DNA from: G965240365 sp965240365
Lineage (GTDB): Bacteria > Pseudomonadota > Gammaproteobacteria > Eutrophobiales > Eutrophobiaceae
Direction: 5' to 3'
DNA: 64,000 bases
NCBI GenBank assembly: GCA_965240365.1
Contig: OZ251218.1
Location: 3,100,001-3,164,000 of the forward strand
Made by a program: the position numbers and the translations under genes. This document shows, piece after piece, positions 36,395-46,013 of this stretch (position 1 is the first letter of the stretch; the number at the start of each line of letters is the position of its first letter). Under the pieces are notes generated by a model. It ran no database searches, was not told the DNA's origin, and saw nothing but the letters and a program-made list of their open reading frames with translations.

Positions 36395-37335
36395 TGACTG
36401 ATAAATTTTCAAATACCGCGCCCTCCCGTCTGCGCCGCGCATTGGACAGCGATCTTTTCTACGCCTTTAGAAAATCACCTGTTGCCGTGGTCTCCGCTGT
36501 CGTCACCTTCATTCTTGTCTTTTCTGCCGTATTTGCGCCGCTGATCGCAACGACCGAGCCGTTTAATCCGGCCAGCCTGAACCTGATGAACGGCTTCACG
36601 CCACCGCTATCAACGAACGCCTTCACCAATGAAAGCTTTATCATGGGGACGGATGATCAGGGGCGGGATGTCTATTCGACAATTCTATACGGTATGCGGA
36701 TTTCCCTTTTTGTTGGTTTTGCCGCCGTGCTTTTCGCCATGGTTCTGGGCATTTTCCTGGGGCTTAGCGCGGGATTTATCGGCGGCTGGACCGAGACACT
36801 CATCATGCGGGCGGCGGATGTGCAGTTGACCTTCCCGTCAATCCTTGTGGCCATGCTGATTTTCGGTTTTGCCAAAGGCGTCACCCCCATCGAATATCGT
36901 GATCAGATGGCAATCTGGGCGCTTATCCTGGCAATCGGTTTGTCTGACTGGGTGCAATTCGCGCGGGTGGTCCGGGGGGCAACGCTCGTTGAAAAGAATA
37001 AGGATTATGTTGCCGCCGCCCATCTGATGGGCCGACCGGCCCTGATCATTATGCTGCGCCACATCCTGCCCAATGTTTTATCACCCGTGCTGGTTATCGC
37101 CACAATTTCCCTGGCTCTGGCGATCATTACCGAAGCAACGTTGAGCTTTTTGGGTGTGGGGGCGCCACCGACCCAGCCGTCACTTGGCACCTTGATCCGT
37201 ATCGGACAGCAATATCTGTTTTCCGGGGAATGGTGGATCCTGTTCTTCCCGGCCTGCGCGCTTCTCGCCCTTGCGCTCAGCGTCAATCTGCTGGGGGACT
37301 GGTTGCGCGACGCCCTCAATCCGAGGCTGAAATGA
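36394..37335 (+). CDS. Peptide-type ABC transporter permease (DppC-like)
   Basis: The 313-residue inner-membrane protein has an N-terminal cytoplasmic segment and six predicted helices, with MGTDDQGRDVYSTILYGMRISLFVGF, typical of DppC/OppC, and the EAA-type loop VRGATLVEKNKDYVAAAHLMGRPAL. The final part (LGVGAPPTQPSLGTLI) is highly conserved in this class. Its ATG overlaps the preceding stop by one base and the ATPase ATG overlaps its TGA, so translation of all three is coupled. Confidence 0.92.
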   Translation: MTDKFSNTAPSRLRRALDSDLFYAFRKSPVAVVSAVVTFILVFSAVFAPLIATTEPFNPASLNLMNGFTPPLSTNAFTNESFIMGTDDQGRDVYSTILYGMRISLFVGFAAVLFAMVLGIFLGLSAGFIGGWTETLIMRAADVQLTFPSILVAMLIFGFAKGVTPIEYRDQMAIWALILAIGLSDWVQFARVVRGATLVEKNKDYVAAAHLMGRPALIIMLRHILPNVLSPVLVIATISLALAIITEATLSFLGVGAPPTQPSLGTLIRIGQQYLFSGEWWILFFPACALLALALSVNLLGDWLRDALNPRLK

Positions 37336-39020
37336 CCGAACCGATTTTGTCCATTCGCAACCTGACGATCGAAATCCCCACGCGCCACGGTGTTTTCAAG
37401 CCTGTCGAGGGCGTGAGCTATGATATTTTCCCCGGAGAGATCCGTGGTGTTGTCGGTGAAAGCGGCGCCGGAAAATCAATGACAGGCAATGCCGTCATTG
37501 GTCTTTTGGATCCACCGGCCCATATCACAAGCGGTGAAATATGGCTGCGGGGAAGGCGTGTTGACAATCTGCCTGACGAGGAGAAGCGTCTGATCCGCGG
37601 CAGGGAAATCAGCATGATCTTCCAGGATCCTCTGACCTCGCTGAACCCGCTCTTCACTGTTGGGGAGCAACTGATCGATACTATTCAACTCCATCTTGAC
37701 GTGACTTTGGCCGAGGCCAAAGAGCGCGCGCTTGATTTGCTTGATGCGGTCTCCATCCCCAATCCGCAAGACCGTTTTAAGCAATATCCGCATCAGTTCT
37801 CCGGCGGGATGCGCCAACGTGTTGTGATTGCCCTTGCCTTGTGCTCCGAACCGTCGGTCATTGTCGCGGACGAACCGACGACGGCGCTTGATGTCTCGAT
37901 CCAGGCCCAGGTTCTGGGTCTCATTAAGAAGCTTGCCGTTGAACGACAGATCGGTGTTATTCTCATTACCCATGACATGGGGGTTATTGCCGATACCACA
38001 GAGCAGGTGACCGTCATGTATTCAGGCAAGGTCGTGGAAAGCGGAACCACGGATCAGATCCTGGGCATGCCCGGACACGACTACACAAAATCGTTGATTG
38101 CCGCGGTTCCTCGTCCGCACAGGAAGCTGCACAGATTTCCGCAGATCAGCTATGGCGGTCGTGAGACCGTGTTCAAAATCGAGGATCTCGCCCGAAACTG
38201 GGATCGTTCCGTGGCAGCCCGGTCCGGAACCTTACTTGAAGTCACGAAGCTGACAAAACGGTTTATCGAAAAGTCGTCATTATTGCCCTTCCGAAGAAGG
38301 TATTTTACGGCAGTCGATGATGTCAGCTTTGATATCCGTGACGGTGAAGTGTTCGGTATTGTGGGGGAGAGCGGTTCCGGCAAGTCCACGGTTGCAAGAA
38401 TGATCGCCACGCTTTATAGCGCCGATGCGGGGCATATCGTGTTTGACGGCGATGATGTGACAGACACGAGCGCCAGGGAAAGGGCCGCTTATCGACGTCA
38501 GATCCAGATGATTTTCCAGGATCCGTTCTCCAGTCTGAACCCGCGCATGTCGGTGGGAGAAATCGTGGCAGAACCGTTGCTGCATCACAAAATTCTGCCC
38601 AAAGCACAGGTCGGCGCCCGTGTTCGTGAACTGCTCGATAAAGTGGGTCTTGCCAGGGATGCCTATCGCAAATACCCGCACGAGTTTTCCGGAGGCCAGC
38701 GCCAACGCATTTCCATCGCGCGCGCCATTGCGACACAGCCGAGATTTCTCATCTGCGATGAACCGACAAGCGCGCTTGACGTGTCAATTCAGGCGCAAAT
38801 CATGAATATCCTTAAAGATTTGCAAGCGCATCTTGGCCTGACCATGCTGTTTATCAGCCATGATTTGCCTGTTATGCGCCAAATGTGTAACAGAGTTGGC
38901 GTCATGCAGCGGGGTAAAATGGTCGAAATACAGGAAACGGAAGCCCTGTTTAAGACGCCTCAACATTCCTATACATCTGAACTTTTGGGTTTTATGCCTC
39001 AGCTTGCGCAGCTTAGATAA
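37332..39020 (+). CDS. Fused peptide-type ABC transporter ATPase (DppD-DppF)
   Basis: The 562-residue protein contains two complete ABC ATPase domains in one chain. The first (residues about 1-270) has GESGAGKS, FSGGMRQR and VIVADEPTTALD; the second (about 300-562) has GESGSGKS, FSGGQRQR and FLICDEPTSALD. Most Dpp/Opp systems encode these separately; the fused form occurs in alphaproteobacteria and some others. The ATG at 37332 is chosen because it overlaps the permease stop and MTEPILSIRNLTIEI matches the family start. Downstream there is only a repeat before mltG. Confidence 0.93.
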   Translation: MTEPILSIRNLTIEIPTRHGVFKPVEGVSYDIFPGEIRGVVGESGAGKSMTGNAVIGLLDPPAHITSGEIWLRGRRVDNLPDEEKRLIRGREISMIFQDPLTSLNPLFTVGEQLIDTIQLHLDVTLAEAKERALDLLDAVSIPNPQDRFKQYPHQFSGGMRQRVVIALALCSEPSVIVADEPTTALDVSIQAQVLGLIKKLAVERQIGVILITHDMGVIADTTEQVTVMYSGKVVESGTTDQILGMPGHDYTKSLIAAVPRPHRKLHRFPQISYGGRETVFKIEDLARNWDRSVAARSGTLLEVTKLTKRFIEKSSLLPFRRRYFTAVDDVSFDIRDGEVFGIVGESGSGKSTVARMIATLYSADAGHIVFDGDDVTDTSARERAAYRRQIQMIFQDPFSSLNPRMSVGEIVAEPLLHHKILPKAQVGARVRELLDKVGLARDAYRKYPHEFSGGQRQRISIARAIATQPRFLICDEPTSALDVSIQAQIMNILKDLQAHLGLTMLFISHDLPVMRQMCNRVGVMQRGKMVEIQETEALFKTPQHSYTSELLGFMPQLAQLR

Positions 39021-39116
39021 TAGCGAAAGCCCGGCACTTTGAATTTCGAAGCTGGTTATGGTTTTTCTGTGTGTAAATGTAATAATTCCGGCATCATTGA
39101 TGACCAGGACGGAGGT

Positions 39117-39139
39117 GGCCTGCCTGCCGCAGGCAGGCC
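39117..39139. repeat. Family C palindrome before mltG
   Basis: GGCCTGCCTGCCGCAGGCAGG, with 9-bp arms around a central base, lies about 30 bases upstream of the mltG start. The preceding segment (gtgtaaatgtaataattccg...gatgaccaggac) resembles that just after pabC at 33276-33320, so this end of the inserted operon carries a related sequence. Confidence 0.7.
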
Positions 39140-39167
39140 TGTTTCATTTCTATGTTAATATCATGCC

Positions 39168-40175
39168 ATGCTGAGACGCCTGTTCACATTGTCGGCCATT
39201 TTATCGGTCATGCTGCCCACCCTGATCGTCCTTATGTATCTCGATTACCAGCGTTTCTTAAAGACCCCGCTGAAGCTGATGACGCCGCGGGTTTTTATCA
39301 TTGAACCCGGCTTGCCGTTTGCTGAAATCAACCGCCGGCTGAAGGCCCAGCACCTGATCACGCGGGCGCATTATTTTGAGGCGCTGGCCAGGTTTTCCGG
39401 CAAGGCCAGGCAGATCAAGACCGGGGAATATGAGATCAGGCCCGGCCTGACCCCGGTTGAACTGCTGGATCTGTTGGTGAGCGGGCAGGTGATTCAATAC
39501 GCCTTCACCCTTGTCGAGGGCTGGAATATCCACACCATGCTGAATGCCATCCGCCAATCGCCGCTGCTTACCAACACGCTGGGCGATGATCCGCTGCCGG
39601 ACTTGCGGCGGGCAGTGGGTTATACCGAGACCACTGCCGAGGGCCTGTTCTTCCCGGACACCTATTATTTTGCCAAGGGCACGACCGATAAAGCGCTCCT
39701 GAAAAGGGCCTATAAACGGCTGCAAACCGTGCTGATGGAAGAATGGCAACAACGCGCGACCGGGCTGCCTTATCAGAGCCCTTATCAAGCGCTGATCATG
39801 GCCTCGATCATAGAGAAAGAAACGGCGCTGGCCGCGGAACGCGGGCAAATTGCCGGGGTGTTTGTGCGCCGCTTGCATAAAAAAATGAAATTGCAGACCG
39901 ACCCGACGGTGATCTATGCCCTGGGGCAGGGCTTTGACGGCAACCTGCGCCGGAAAGATCTGGCGCTGGATTCGGCCTATAACACCTATCGCCACAAGGG
40001 CCTGCCGCCGGGGCCGATCGCCCTGGTCGGGCGCGAGGCGATCCACGCGGCCCTGCATCCCGAACAGGGCAAGAGCCTCTATTTTGTGGCGAAGGGGGAC
40101 GGCTCGCATTATTTTTCCGAGACCCTGAGCGAACACAACAAGGCGGTCGCCCGCTACCAACTCAAAAAACATTAA
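39168..40175 (+). CDS. mltG: Endolytic murein transglycosylase
   Basis: MltG cuts nascent peptidoglycan glycan strands and helps set their length. The 335-residue protein has one N-terminal membrane anchor (LFTLSAILSVMLPTLIVLMYL), a LysM-like subdomain (FIIEPGLPFAEINRRL), and the YceG catalytic domain with the active-site glutamate in SIIEKETALAAERG and DPTVIYALG. It is followed 36 bases later by tmk, as in E. coli. The usual upstream partner pabC is displaced by the transporter. Confidence 0.95.
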   Translation: MLRRLFTLSAILSVMLPTLIVLMYLDYQRFLKTPLKLMTPRVFIIEPGLPFAEINRRLKAQHLITRAHYFEALARFSGKARQIKTGEYEIRPGLTPVELLDLLVSGQVIQYAFTLVEGWNIHTMLNAIRQSPLLTNTLGDDPLPDLRRAVGYTETTAEGLFFPDTYYFAKGTTDKALLKRAYKRLQTVLMEEWQQRATGLPYQSPYQALIMASIIEKETALAAERGQIAGVFVRRLHKKMKLQTDPTVIYALGQGFDGNLRRKDLALDSAYNTYRHKGLPPGPIALVGREAIHAALHPEQGKSLYFVAKGDGSHYFSETLSEHNKAVARYQLKKH

Positions 40176-40211
40176 TGTTCATCCCTATTCCGGCCCAAAC
40201 GGTCGGCCGCT

Positions 40212-40841
40212 ATGTCAGACAAAGGTTTATTCATTACCCTGGAGGGGATTGAGGGCGCCGGCAAGAGCACGCTGCTGGATTTTACCGGCGACTTGCTTCT
40301 GCGGGCGGGCAGGGAGGTCCTGCTGACGCGCGAGCCGGGCGGCACCAGGACCGGTGAGCGCATCCGCGCGATACTGCTGGACCGCGCCAACATTGATTTA
40401 AGTGATGATACTGAACTGTTGTTGATCTTTGCCGCGCGGGCGCAGCATCTTGCGGAAGTCATCCGGCCCGCTTTAAGCGCCGGCAAGACAGTATTATGTG
40501 ACCGCTTTATTGATGCCAGTTACGCCTATCAGGGCGGCGGCAGGGGCATCCGCGACACGCGCATCCGGCAACTGGAAGACTGGCTGGGCGCGGGCTTGAC
40601 GCCGGATCTGACTCTGTTGCTTGACCTTGAGGTGGAAACGGGTCTGGCGCGGGCCGGGCGGCGCGGCGAGGCCGATCGTTTTGAGCGGCAGGAACGCGAT
40701 TTTTTCGAGCGCGCGCGGGCCGCTTATCTGCGCCGGGCCAGGCAGGCCCCGGAGCGGTTCAGGCTGATAGACGCGGCGCAGTCACCGGCCCGGGTGAGGC
40801 AACAACTGACGGCCATCCTCGGCAGGGAAGGGCTGTGTTAG
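40212..40841 (+). CDS. tmk: Thymidylate kinase
   Basis: Tmk phosphorylates dTMP to dTDP. The 209-residue protein has the P-loop in TLEGIEGAGKST, the DR motif in TVLCDRFIDASYAYQGGGR and the lid RAGRRGEADRFERQ. The TREPGGT motif is also present. Its stop is overlapped by the holB GTG, so the two are translated together. Confidence 0.97.
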   Translation: MSDKGLFITLEGIEGAGKSTLLDFTGDLLLRAGREVLLTREPGGTRTGERIRAILLDRANIDLSDDTELLLIFAARAQHLAEVIRPALSAGKTVLCDRFIDASYAYQGGGRGIRDTRIRQLEDWLGAGLTPDLTLLLDLEVETGLARAGRRGEADRFERQERDFFERARAAYLRRARQAPERFRLIDAAQSPARVRQQLTAILGREGLC

Positions 40842-41827
40842 CCATCTACCCCTGGCAGCAAACGCAATGGCGGCGCTTGTCGGAGCTGCGCCAACAACAG
40901 CGCTTGCCCCATGCCCTGCTGCTGTCCGGCCTGGACGGCATGGGCCTCAGACAATTTGCCCTGGCCTTTGCGATGCGGCTGCTGTGCCGCACGGATGAGG
41001 GAGACAGGGCCTGCGGTCATTGCCGGGACTGCCGGCTTTTTCTGGCCGGCAATCAACCTGATCTCAGGCTGATTGAACCGGAAAAGCCCGGCCAGCCGGT
41101 CAGGATCGCGGAAATCAGGGCGCTGATTGCGTATGCCGCGCTCAAGAGTTTTTCCGGCAACTGTAAAGTCGTGATCATCGAGCCGGCCGAGGCTATGAAC
41201 CGGGCCGCGGCCAACGCCCTGCTCAAGACGCTGGAAGAGCCGCCCCCGCAGTGCATGCTGCTGTTATTGAGTCCGCGCCCGGCCGGCCTGCCGGTCACCA
41301 TACGCAGCCGCTGCCAGCGGCTTGATTTTCCGCCGGCCTTTGATCAGGCCACGCTGAACTGGCTCAGGCGACAAAGTCCCGAGGCCGATACCGCAGCCGA
41401 TCTGTTGCTCAAGCTGAGCCGCGGCGCGCCCCTGCGGGCGCTGACCCTGCTCGAAGACGGGCAATTGGGACAGCGTAAACAGGTGTTGCAGGATTTAAGG
41501 CAGCTTGGGCGGCAAGGCGCGGATATCGTGCGGATCGCGGCAAGCTGGCAAGACTACGGCTGCGAAACCGTATTGATCACCTTGCTAAGCCTGATAGCAG
41601 ACCTGACGCGGCTTAAATTGTTGAAGCACAAGGCCGACCTGATAAATACGGACCTGAAAGAAGACTTGCAAGGCCTTGCAAAAACATTAGACTTGCAAAC
41701 TCTCGCGCGAAATTACGGTTTTGTGCAAATGAAATATCAGGAGGCGAGCGGGCCGCTCAATCTGAATCCGTTGAGTATTCTGGAAGAGGTGCTCGCGGCC
41801 TGGCCGCAACCTGAAACTACAGTTTGA
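40835..41827 (+). CDS. holB: DNA polymerase III delta-prime subunit
   Basis: HolB is the clamp-loader subunit of DNA polymerase III. The 330-residue protein has the zinc module C-x8-C-x2-C-x2-C (CRTDEGDRACGHCRDCRLF), the ANALLKTLEEPPP motif, and the SRC finger in TIRSRCQRL. It has no functional P-loop, as in E. coli delta-prime. The GTG at 40835 overlaps tmk by seven bases and pilZ starts 13 bases after its stop. Confidence 0.94.
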   Translation: MLAIYPWQQTQWRRLSELRQQQRLPHALLLSGLDGMGLRQFALAFAMRLLCRTDEGDRACGHCRDCRLFLAGNQPDLRLIEPEKPGQPVRIAEIRALIAYAALKSFSGNCKVVIIEPAEAMNRAAANALLKTLEEPPPQCMLLLLSPRPAGLPVTIRSRCQRLDFPPAFDQATLNWLRRQSPEADTAADLLLKLSRGAPLRALTLLEDGQLGQRKQVLQDLRQLGRQGADIVRIAASWQDYGCETVLITLLSLIADLTRLKLLKHKADLINTDLKEDLQGLAKTLDLQTLARNYGFVQMKYQEASGPLNLNPLSILEEVLAAWPQPETTV

Positions 41828-41840
41828 AAGGAGAACGCTA

Positions 41841-42194
41841 ATGGCAGCCGCCCGAGCGCCCAGACAGGGTATCCTGTCTCTGACTATCCGCGATAAAAGC
41901 GCGTTATACGCCTCTTATATGCCGTTTATTAAAAACGGCGGCCTGTTTATTCCCACCGACAAGCCCTACAAGCTCGGCGATGAAGTGTTCATGCTGTTGA
42001 CGCTCATGGACAGCGAGGGCAAATTGCCCATTGCCGGCAAGGTCGTCTGGATCACGCCCAAGGGCGCGCAGGGCAACAAGGCGACCGGGATCGGCGTGCA
42101 GTTCAGTGAACTGGACAAGGGCGCGACCAAAAGCAAGATCGAGACCCAACTGGCCGGCGCCCTGAAATCCGAACGCCCGACCCATACCATGTAA
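41841..42194 (+). CDS. pilZ: PilZ-domain protein
   Basis: The 117-residue protein is the PilZ of type IV pilus biogenesis, found between holB and tatD in gammaproteobacteria. It has the overall PilZ barrel (LFIPTDKPYKLGDEVFMLLTLMDSEGKLPIAGKVVWITPKGAQGNKATGIGVQF) but lacks the classical RxxxR plus D/NxSxxG c-di-GMP-binding motifs, typical of the PilZ orthologue itself, which acts by binding PilB and FimX. A good AAAGGAG ribosome site precedes the ATG. Confidence 0.9.
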   Translation: MAAARAPRQGILSLTIRDKSALYASYMPFIKNGGLFIPTDKPYKLGDEVFMLLTLMDSEGKLPIAGKVVWITPKGAQGNKATGIGVQFSELDKGATKSKIETQLAGALKSERPTHTM

Positions 42195-42207
42195 GGCGTC
42201 GCGGCCG

Positions 42208-42978
42208 ATGCCCTCGCTGGTTGACTCCCACTGTCATATCCCCCTGCTGGCCGAATCACTGCCGGTGCAGGCCATTCTTAACAATGCGGCAGAACACGGG
42301 ATTGAAAAGATGCTATGCGTTGCCATCGATCTCGAAGGCGTGCCCGCGATCATCGATCTCGCCAGGCAACATGCGAGCGTCGCGGCCTCGGTCGGCGTGC
42401 ATCCGAATGCGAAACTGCAAACGGAAATCGGGGCGGATGACTTGATCGGGCCGGCCTCCGCCGCTGAGGTGGTGGCCATCGGCGAGACCGGACTGGATTA
42501 TTTTCGCAGCAGCGGCGATCTCGAATGGCAGCGGGATCGCTTCCGCGCCCATATCACCGCAGCCAAAGAGCTCAGGAAACCGCTGATCATTCACTGCCGT
42601 GAGGCCAGGCAGGATGTGATCCGGATCTTGAGAGAAGAGGGCGCCGCCACGGTCGGCGGCGTCATGCACTGCTTTGTTGAAGACTGGGAGACCGCCCGGG
42701 CCGCGATGGATCAGAACTTTCTGATCTCGTTTTCGGGCATTGTCACGTTCAAGAACGCGCCGGAGGTGCAGGAAGTGGCCCGGCGCGTGCCGCTTGAGGC
42801 GATGCTGGTCGAGACCGATTCGCCCTATCTGGCGCCAACGCCGTTTCGCGGCAAGACCAATCAACCGGCCTATGTCCGGCATGTGGCGGAATACATTGCC
42901 GAGTTAAAACAACTGGATTATGGCGAGGTCGCCGCACGGACTACCAGCAATTATTATGGTTTGTTTGGATCAGCCTGA
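42208..42978 (+). CDS. tatD: TatD-family metal-dependent deoxyribonuclease
   Basis: The 256-residue protein begins with the metal-binding HxH (LVDSHCHIPLL), followed by AIGETGLDYF, the HCREARQ segment and a late ETDSPYLAPTPFRGKTN, the four TatD motifs. Members hydrolyse DNA and act in DNA repair or fragmentation. The ATG at 42208 follows pilZ by 13 bases, completing the mltG-tmk-holB-pilZ-tatD run. Confidence 0.93.
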   Translation: MPSLVDSHCHIPLLAESLPVQAILNNAAEHGIEKMLCVAIDLEGVPAIIDLARQHASVAASVGVHPNAKLQTEIGADDLIGPASAAEVVAIGETGLDYFRSSGDLEWQRDRFRAHITAAKELRKPLIIHCREARQDVIRILREEGAATVGGVMHCFVEDWETARAAMDQNFLISFSGIVTFKNAPEVQEVARRVPLEAMLVETDSPYLAPTPFRGKTNQPAYVRHVAEYIAELKQLDYGEVAARTTSNYYGLFGSA

Positions 42979-43013
42979 AAATCCTGCTTTTTTTCAGAGT
43001 TTCCCTAACTAAA

Positions 43014-44150
43014 TCAAACAATAGCATCCATTATCTCAAGCGCCTTCCTGATTGAATCAGAACGGGTATAAAAATGGGGCGAGAGCCGCACGGCGCCGGC
43101 GCGGCAGGCGCAAATCACGTTATTTTCCATGAGGTTGCGCTGTATTTCGCTGTTGTCCCGTCCCTTAAATTTAAAGGTGACGATGCCGGCCCGCTTTGCC
43201 TCATGGCCGGGTGTCAGCCAGGATATATCCGGGTTATCTTTATAATAATCAAAAATTTGCCGCGTATTTTTGATTACCATTCCATGAATATTTTCAATGC
43301 CAATCTCGGCCAGCAGGGACAGGCTGGCGGACAGGGCATAGATCCCCAGCATATTCGGGCTGCCGCATTCAAAGCGCCGGGCGGAGCGGGCCGGTTGCCA
43401 CTCCTTGCGATCATAATTTGTCATATCCTCGACCATGTGCCAGCCGAATTGATGCAGCGCCAGACTTTCCCGCATTGAGCCGGCACAATAAAACAAGGCG
43501 ATACCCTCCGGGCCGAGCAGCCATTTATGGGCGTCGGCCATAACGAAATCAGCCCGGATTTTTCGGACATCGAAGGGTATCACGCCCAACGCCTGAATCG
43601 CGTCGATACAAAACAAGATCCCGTTTTGCCGGCAGAATTGCCCCAGCCTTTCGAGATCAAGGCGCCGGCCCGAGCCATATTGCACCGCGCTGATGGTCAG
43701 CAAGCGGGTATTTTCATCACAGGCATTGATTAAACATTGTTCAGGATTATCATCGGCAAGACTGATTTCACGGAATGTGACGCCCTTTTTTTGCTGGGCC
43801 AGCCACGGGATCCGGTTGGAAGGGAACTCCTCGTCGGAACTGACAATATTATCGTGCCTGTGCCAGTCAATGCCTTCCGCAACAACCGACAGCCCCTCGG
43901 AGGTATTCTTTAATAATGCAATATCGTCAATGGAGGGCGCATTAATCAGCATTTGCAACTGTTTGCGCAACAGCGCCTCGGTTTGCAGCCAGCGCGCATA
44001 GTTTTTCGCGCCAAAATGGAGATTTTCTTCGGCAAATTGCCGAACGGCATCGCGGGTCCGTTTGGGCCAGGGCGCAACGGCGGCATGATTCAGGTAAATA
44101 AGCCCCTCGCCGAGCGGGAATTCCGCGGAAAAAAGCGCATTCATATTCAT
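43014..44150 (-). CDS. Class V aminotransferase/cysteine-desulfurase-like enzyme
   Basis: The 378-residue protein is a fold-type I PLP enzyme with YLNHAAVAPWP near the start, KNTSEGLSVVAEGI, FCIDAIQALGVIPFDV, and the Schiff-base lysine in VMADAHKWLLGPEGIALFY. These match the SufS/CsdA-related class V group. It lacks the N-terminal features of IscS/SufS and stands alone, so the substrate is unclear; it might act on an amino-alkyl compound. It converges with tatD and is followed on the same strand by the diguanylate cyclase 29 bases upstream, so they may share an operon. Confidence 0.8.
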   Translation of the reverse strand: MNMNALFSAEFPLGEGLIYLNHAAVAPWPKRTRDAVRQFAEENLHFGAKNYARWLQTEALLRKQLQMLINAPSIDDIALLKNTSEGLSVVAEGIDWHRHDNIVSSDEEFPSNRIPWLAQQKKGVTFREISLADDNPEQCLINACDENTRLLTISAVQYGSGRRLDLERLGQFCRQNGILFCIDAIQALGVIPFDVRKIRADFVMADAHKWLLGPEGIALFYCAGSMRESLALHQFGWHMVEDMTNYDRKEWQPARSARRFECGSPNMLGIYALSASLSLLAEIGIENIHGMVIKNTRQIFDYYKDNPDISWLTPGHEAKRAGIVTFKFKGRDNSEIQRNLMENNVICACRAGAVRLSPHFYTRSDSIRKALEIMDAIV

Positions 44151-44179
44151 ACCGGTTCAGCCGCCCGCTTTTTTCGCTG

Positions 44180-45385
44180 TCAAGCGGCAATCACACAATT
44201 TCTTCCGTTGGCCTTGGCCTTGTAGAGGTTTTGATCGGCCCTGTGCAGCGTTGCTTCAAATGGTTCAAAGTCTTCGCGTAGCGCAATACCCGCGCTCAAT
44301 GTAATTTTAAAATCGACATTATTATGGCTGAAGGTCATAGCCTTGATGTCCGAGCGTATCCTCTCCGCCAAATGCAGGGCGCTGTTCTTGTCCGCAGACA
44401 GCATAACCACGATAAATTCCTCTCCGCCATAGCGAATGCACAGGTCATCCGGCCGGGATATTTCTCTTATTTTTTTTCCGACCCCCGCCAACACTTGATC
44501 GCCACAGACATGGCCATAGGTGTCATTGATCTTTTTAAAGTAATCAATATCGAGGAAGATGACCGACAAATATTCATCCGTGGCGCGTTCATGCCGGGCC
44601 ACAAGCATTTCTACGTGTTCGTTCATATAGTTTTTAGTATGCAGGGATGTCAGGGGATCATGAATGGTTATTTTTTTGAGTTGATGCAAGGTCTTTTTTG
44701 TGAGCGACATGGAAAAGGCAACCATAATGACGGCAAACAAAAAAACCACGCTCAGCGCGGAAAGGGCATATTGCCTTGTTTCATGTGTTATATCATCCAG
44801 ATACATACCGGTGCCCAATACCCAGCCCCAGAGTTCAAAATAGTCAACATAGGATATCTTGAGCATGGTTTCCGAACTGTCGGGCTTGAACCAGTAATAT
44901 TCGACCAGGCCGCCGCCTTGCCGGGCTGTCTCTATAAAATCACGAAAAAAGTAGTTCCCTTTTTCATCGGCAAGATCGATCAGATTCTTGCCTACCTGCT
45001 TCAAATCACTGGGATAGGGGTGCATTAACATCACGCCTTCATCATCATTGATCCAGAAATAGACATTTGCATCAAATTTGGCGGCGTTGAGTGTATTAAT
45101 CGCCATCCTTTTAGCCTCGGCCTCCGGCAATTCCGAACGAGCGGCCAAACCGTTAAAGTGCATGATAATTTGCATGCCGACATCCACCAGCCGCTTGGCA
45201 TTCTCTATTTTTTCCTGTTTGATGCTGGATGCCAGCCCTTTATAGGATAAAAAGACGATGATGAACATCCCCAGCAGGCTTAATATTGTGATGGTTATTA
45301 ATTTGTGATTAATATTTAATTTTGAATTTGACACGGTTAGATCCGGTTTTTTTGGTGACAGTATGCGGTGCGGAAAAACGCGCAT
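44180..45385 (-). CDS. Membrane diguanylate cyclase with Cache sensor domain
   Basis: The 401-residue protein has two membrane segments, about residues 28-50 and 215-235, enclosing a periplasmic Cache domain (NAAKFDANVYFWINDDEGVMLMHPYP). A C-terminal GGDEF domain follows, whose signature is RYGGEEFIVVM. It keeps RPDD, an RxxD inhibitory site five residues before the signature, so product inhibition is likely. It makes c-di-GMP, opposing the EAL enzyme at 12.6 kb. The ATG at 45385 is the first Met of a longer TTG-initiated frame; there is no good ribosome site for either. The ligand sensed is not known. Confidence 0.88.
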   Translation of the reverse strand: MRVFPHRILSPKKPDLTVSNSKLNINHKLITITILSLLGMFIIVFLSYKGLASSIKQEKIENAKRLVDVGMQIIMHFNGLAARSELPEAEAKRMAINTLNAAKFDANVYFWINDDEGVMLMHPYPSDLKQVGKNLIDLADEKGNYFFRDFIETARQGGGLVEYYWFKPDSSETMLKISYVDYFELWGWVLGTGMYLDDITHETRQYALSALSVVFLFAVIMVAFSMSLTKKTLHQLKKITIHDPLTSLHTKNYMNEHVEMLVARHERATDEYLSVIFLDIDYFKKINDTYGHVCGDQVLAGVGKKIREISRPDDLCIRYGGEEFIVVMLSADKNSALHLAERIRSDIKAMTFSHNNVDFKITLSAGIALREDFEPFEATLHRADQNLYKAKANGRNCVIAA

Positions 45386-45511
45386 TACAAGGGATTTGAG
45401 GGCAAATAGCAACACCAACAGCGATTACCGGGTTTCCTGAATTATCAGAATAATACTGCGCATAATCTATATTATGTTAAATATAAAATTTAACATAATA
45501 TATCACTTCAT

Positions 45512-45860
45512 CCCTGCCGTCATTCCGGCCTTCGCCGGAATGACAACGGGGTGTTGTTTTGGCTTTCCGTCATCCTGTCTGCTTGTACCAAGCAGGGCTT
45601 TAGCAGAAACGCAGAGTCAATCTCATCTAAAATAAGGTGTCAGTTATCCTGGCCACGCTATCGTTAGTATCGCTCATAATGCGCCTGTCGCCCCTGCCGT
45701 CATTCCAGCGAAAGCTGGAATCCAGTGGTTTATGTCATAACATTCCCGCCCAGGCGGGCGGGAATGACAATTAGATAGAACTGGTGCTCATTTCACAGCC
45801 CGGCCCGTCCTCCTGGATTCCGGCCTTCGCCGGAATGACACCGAGGTGTTGTTTTGGCTT
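45512..45860. repeat. Family A and B repeats upstream of the catabolic island
   Basis: The gap 45386-46108 has no gene. It begins with AT-rich sequence, then a family A half-unit (about 45517-45547), a family B copy (45612-45695), a full family A unit (about 45701-45775) and another half-unit (about 45812-45845). After 45900 the sequence is AT-rich and includes two operator-like sites. Confidence 0.75.
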
Positions 45861-45937
45861 TCCGTCATTAGGCCTCCCGCCATAGCACTTCTTGTTCAAT
45901 GCCTGAAATTAGCGTAAATCCAGATAATGATCATGTA

Positions 45938-45953
45938 TTTACTTCGAATTTTC
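45938..45953 (+). promoter_or_regulatory. LacI-type operator-like site, upstream of TonB receptor
   Basis: TTTACTTCGAATTTTC shares 13 of 16 positions with the consensus TTTACTTCGAATTCAA, including the central TTCGAA core. It lies about 170 bases before the receptor start; a second site follows at 46014. Confidence 0.5.
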
Positions 45954-46013
45954 AGATAATGCGCTAATTTTTATGGAATATTTTAATTTTCTCATAAAAT
46001 TATAAAAATCCAG

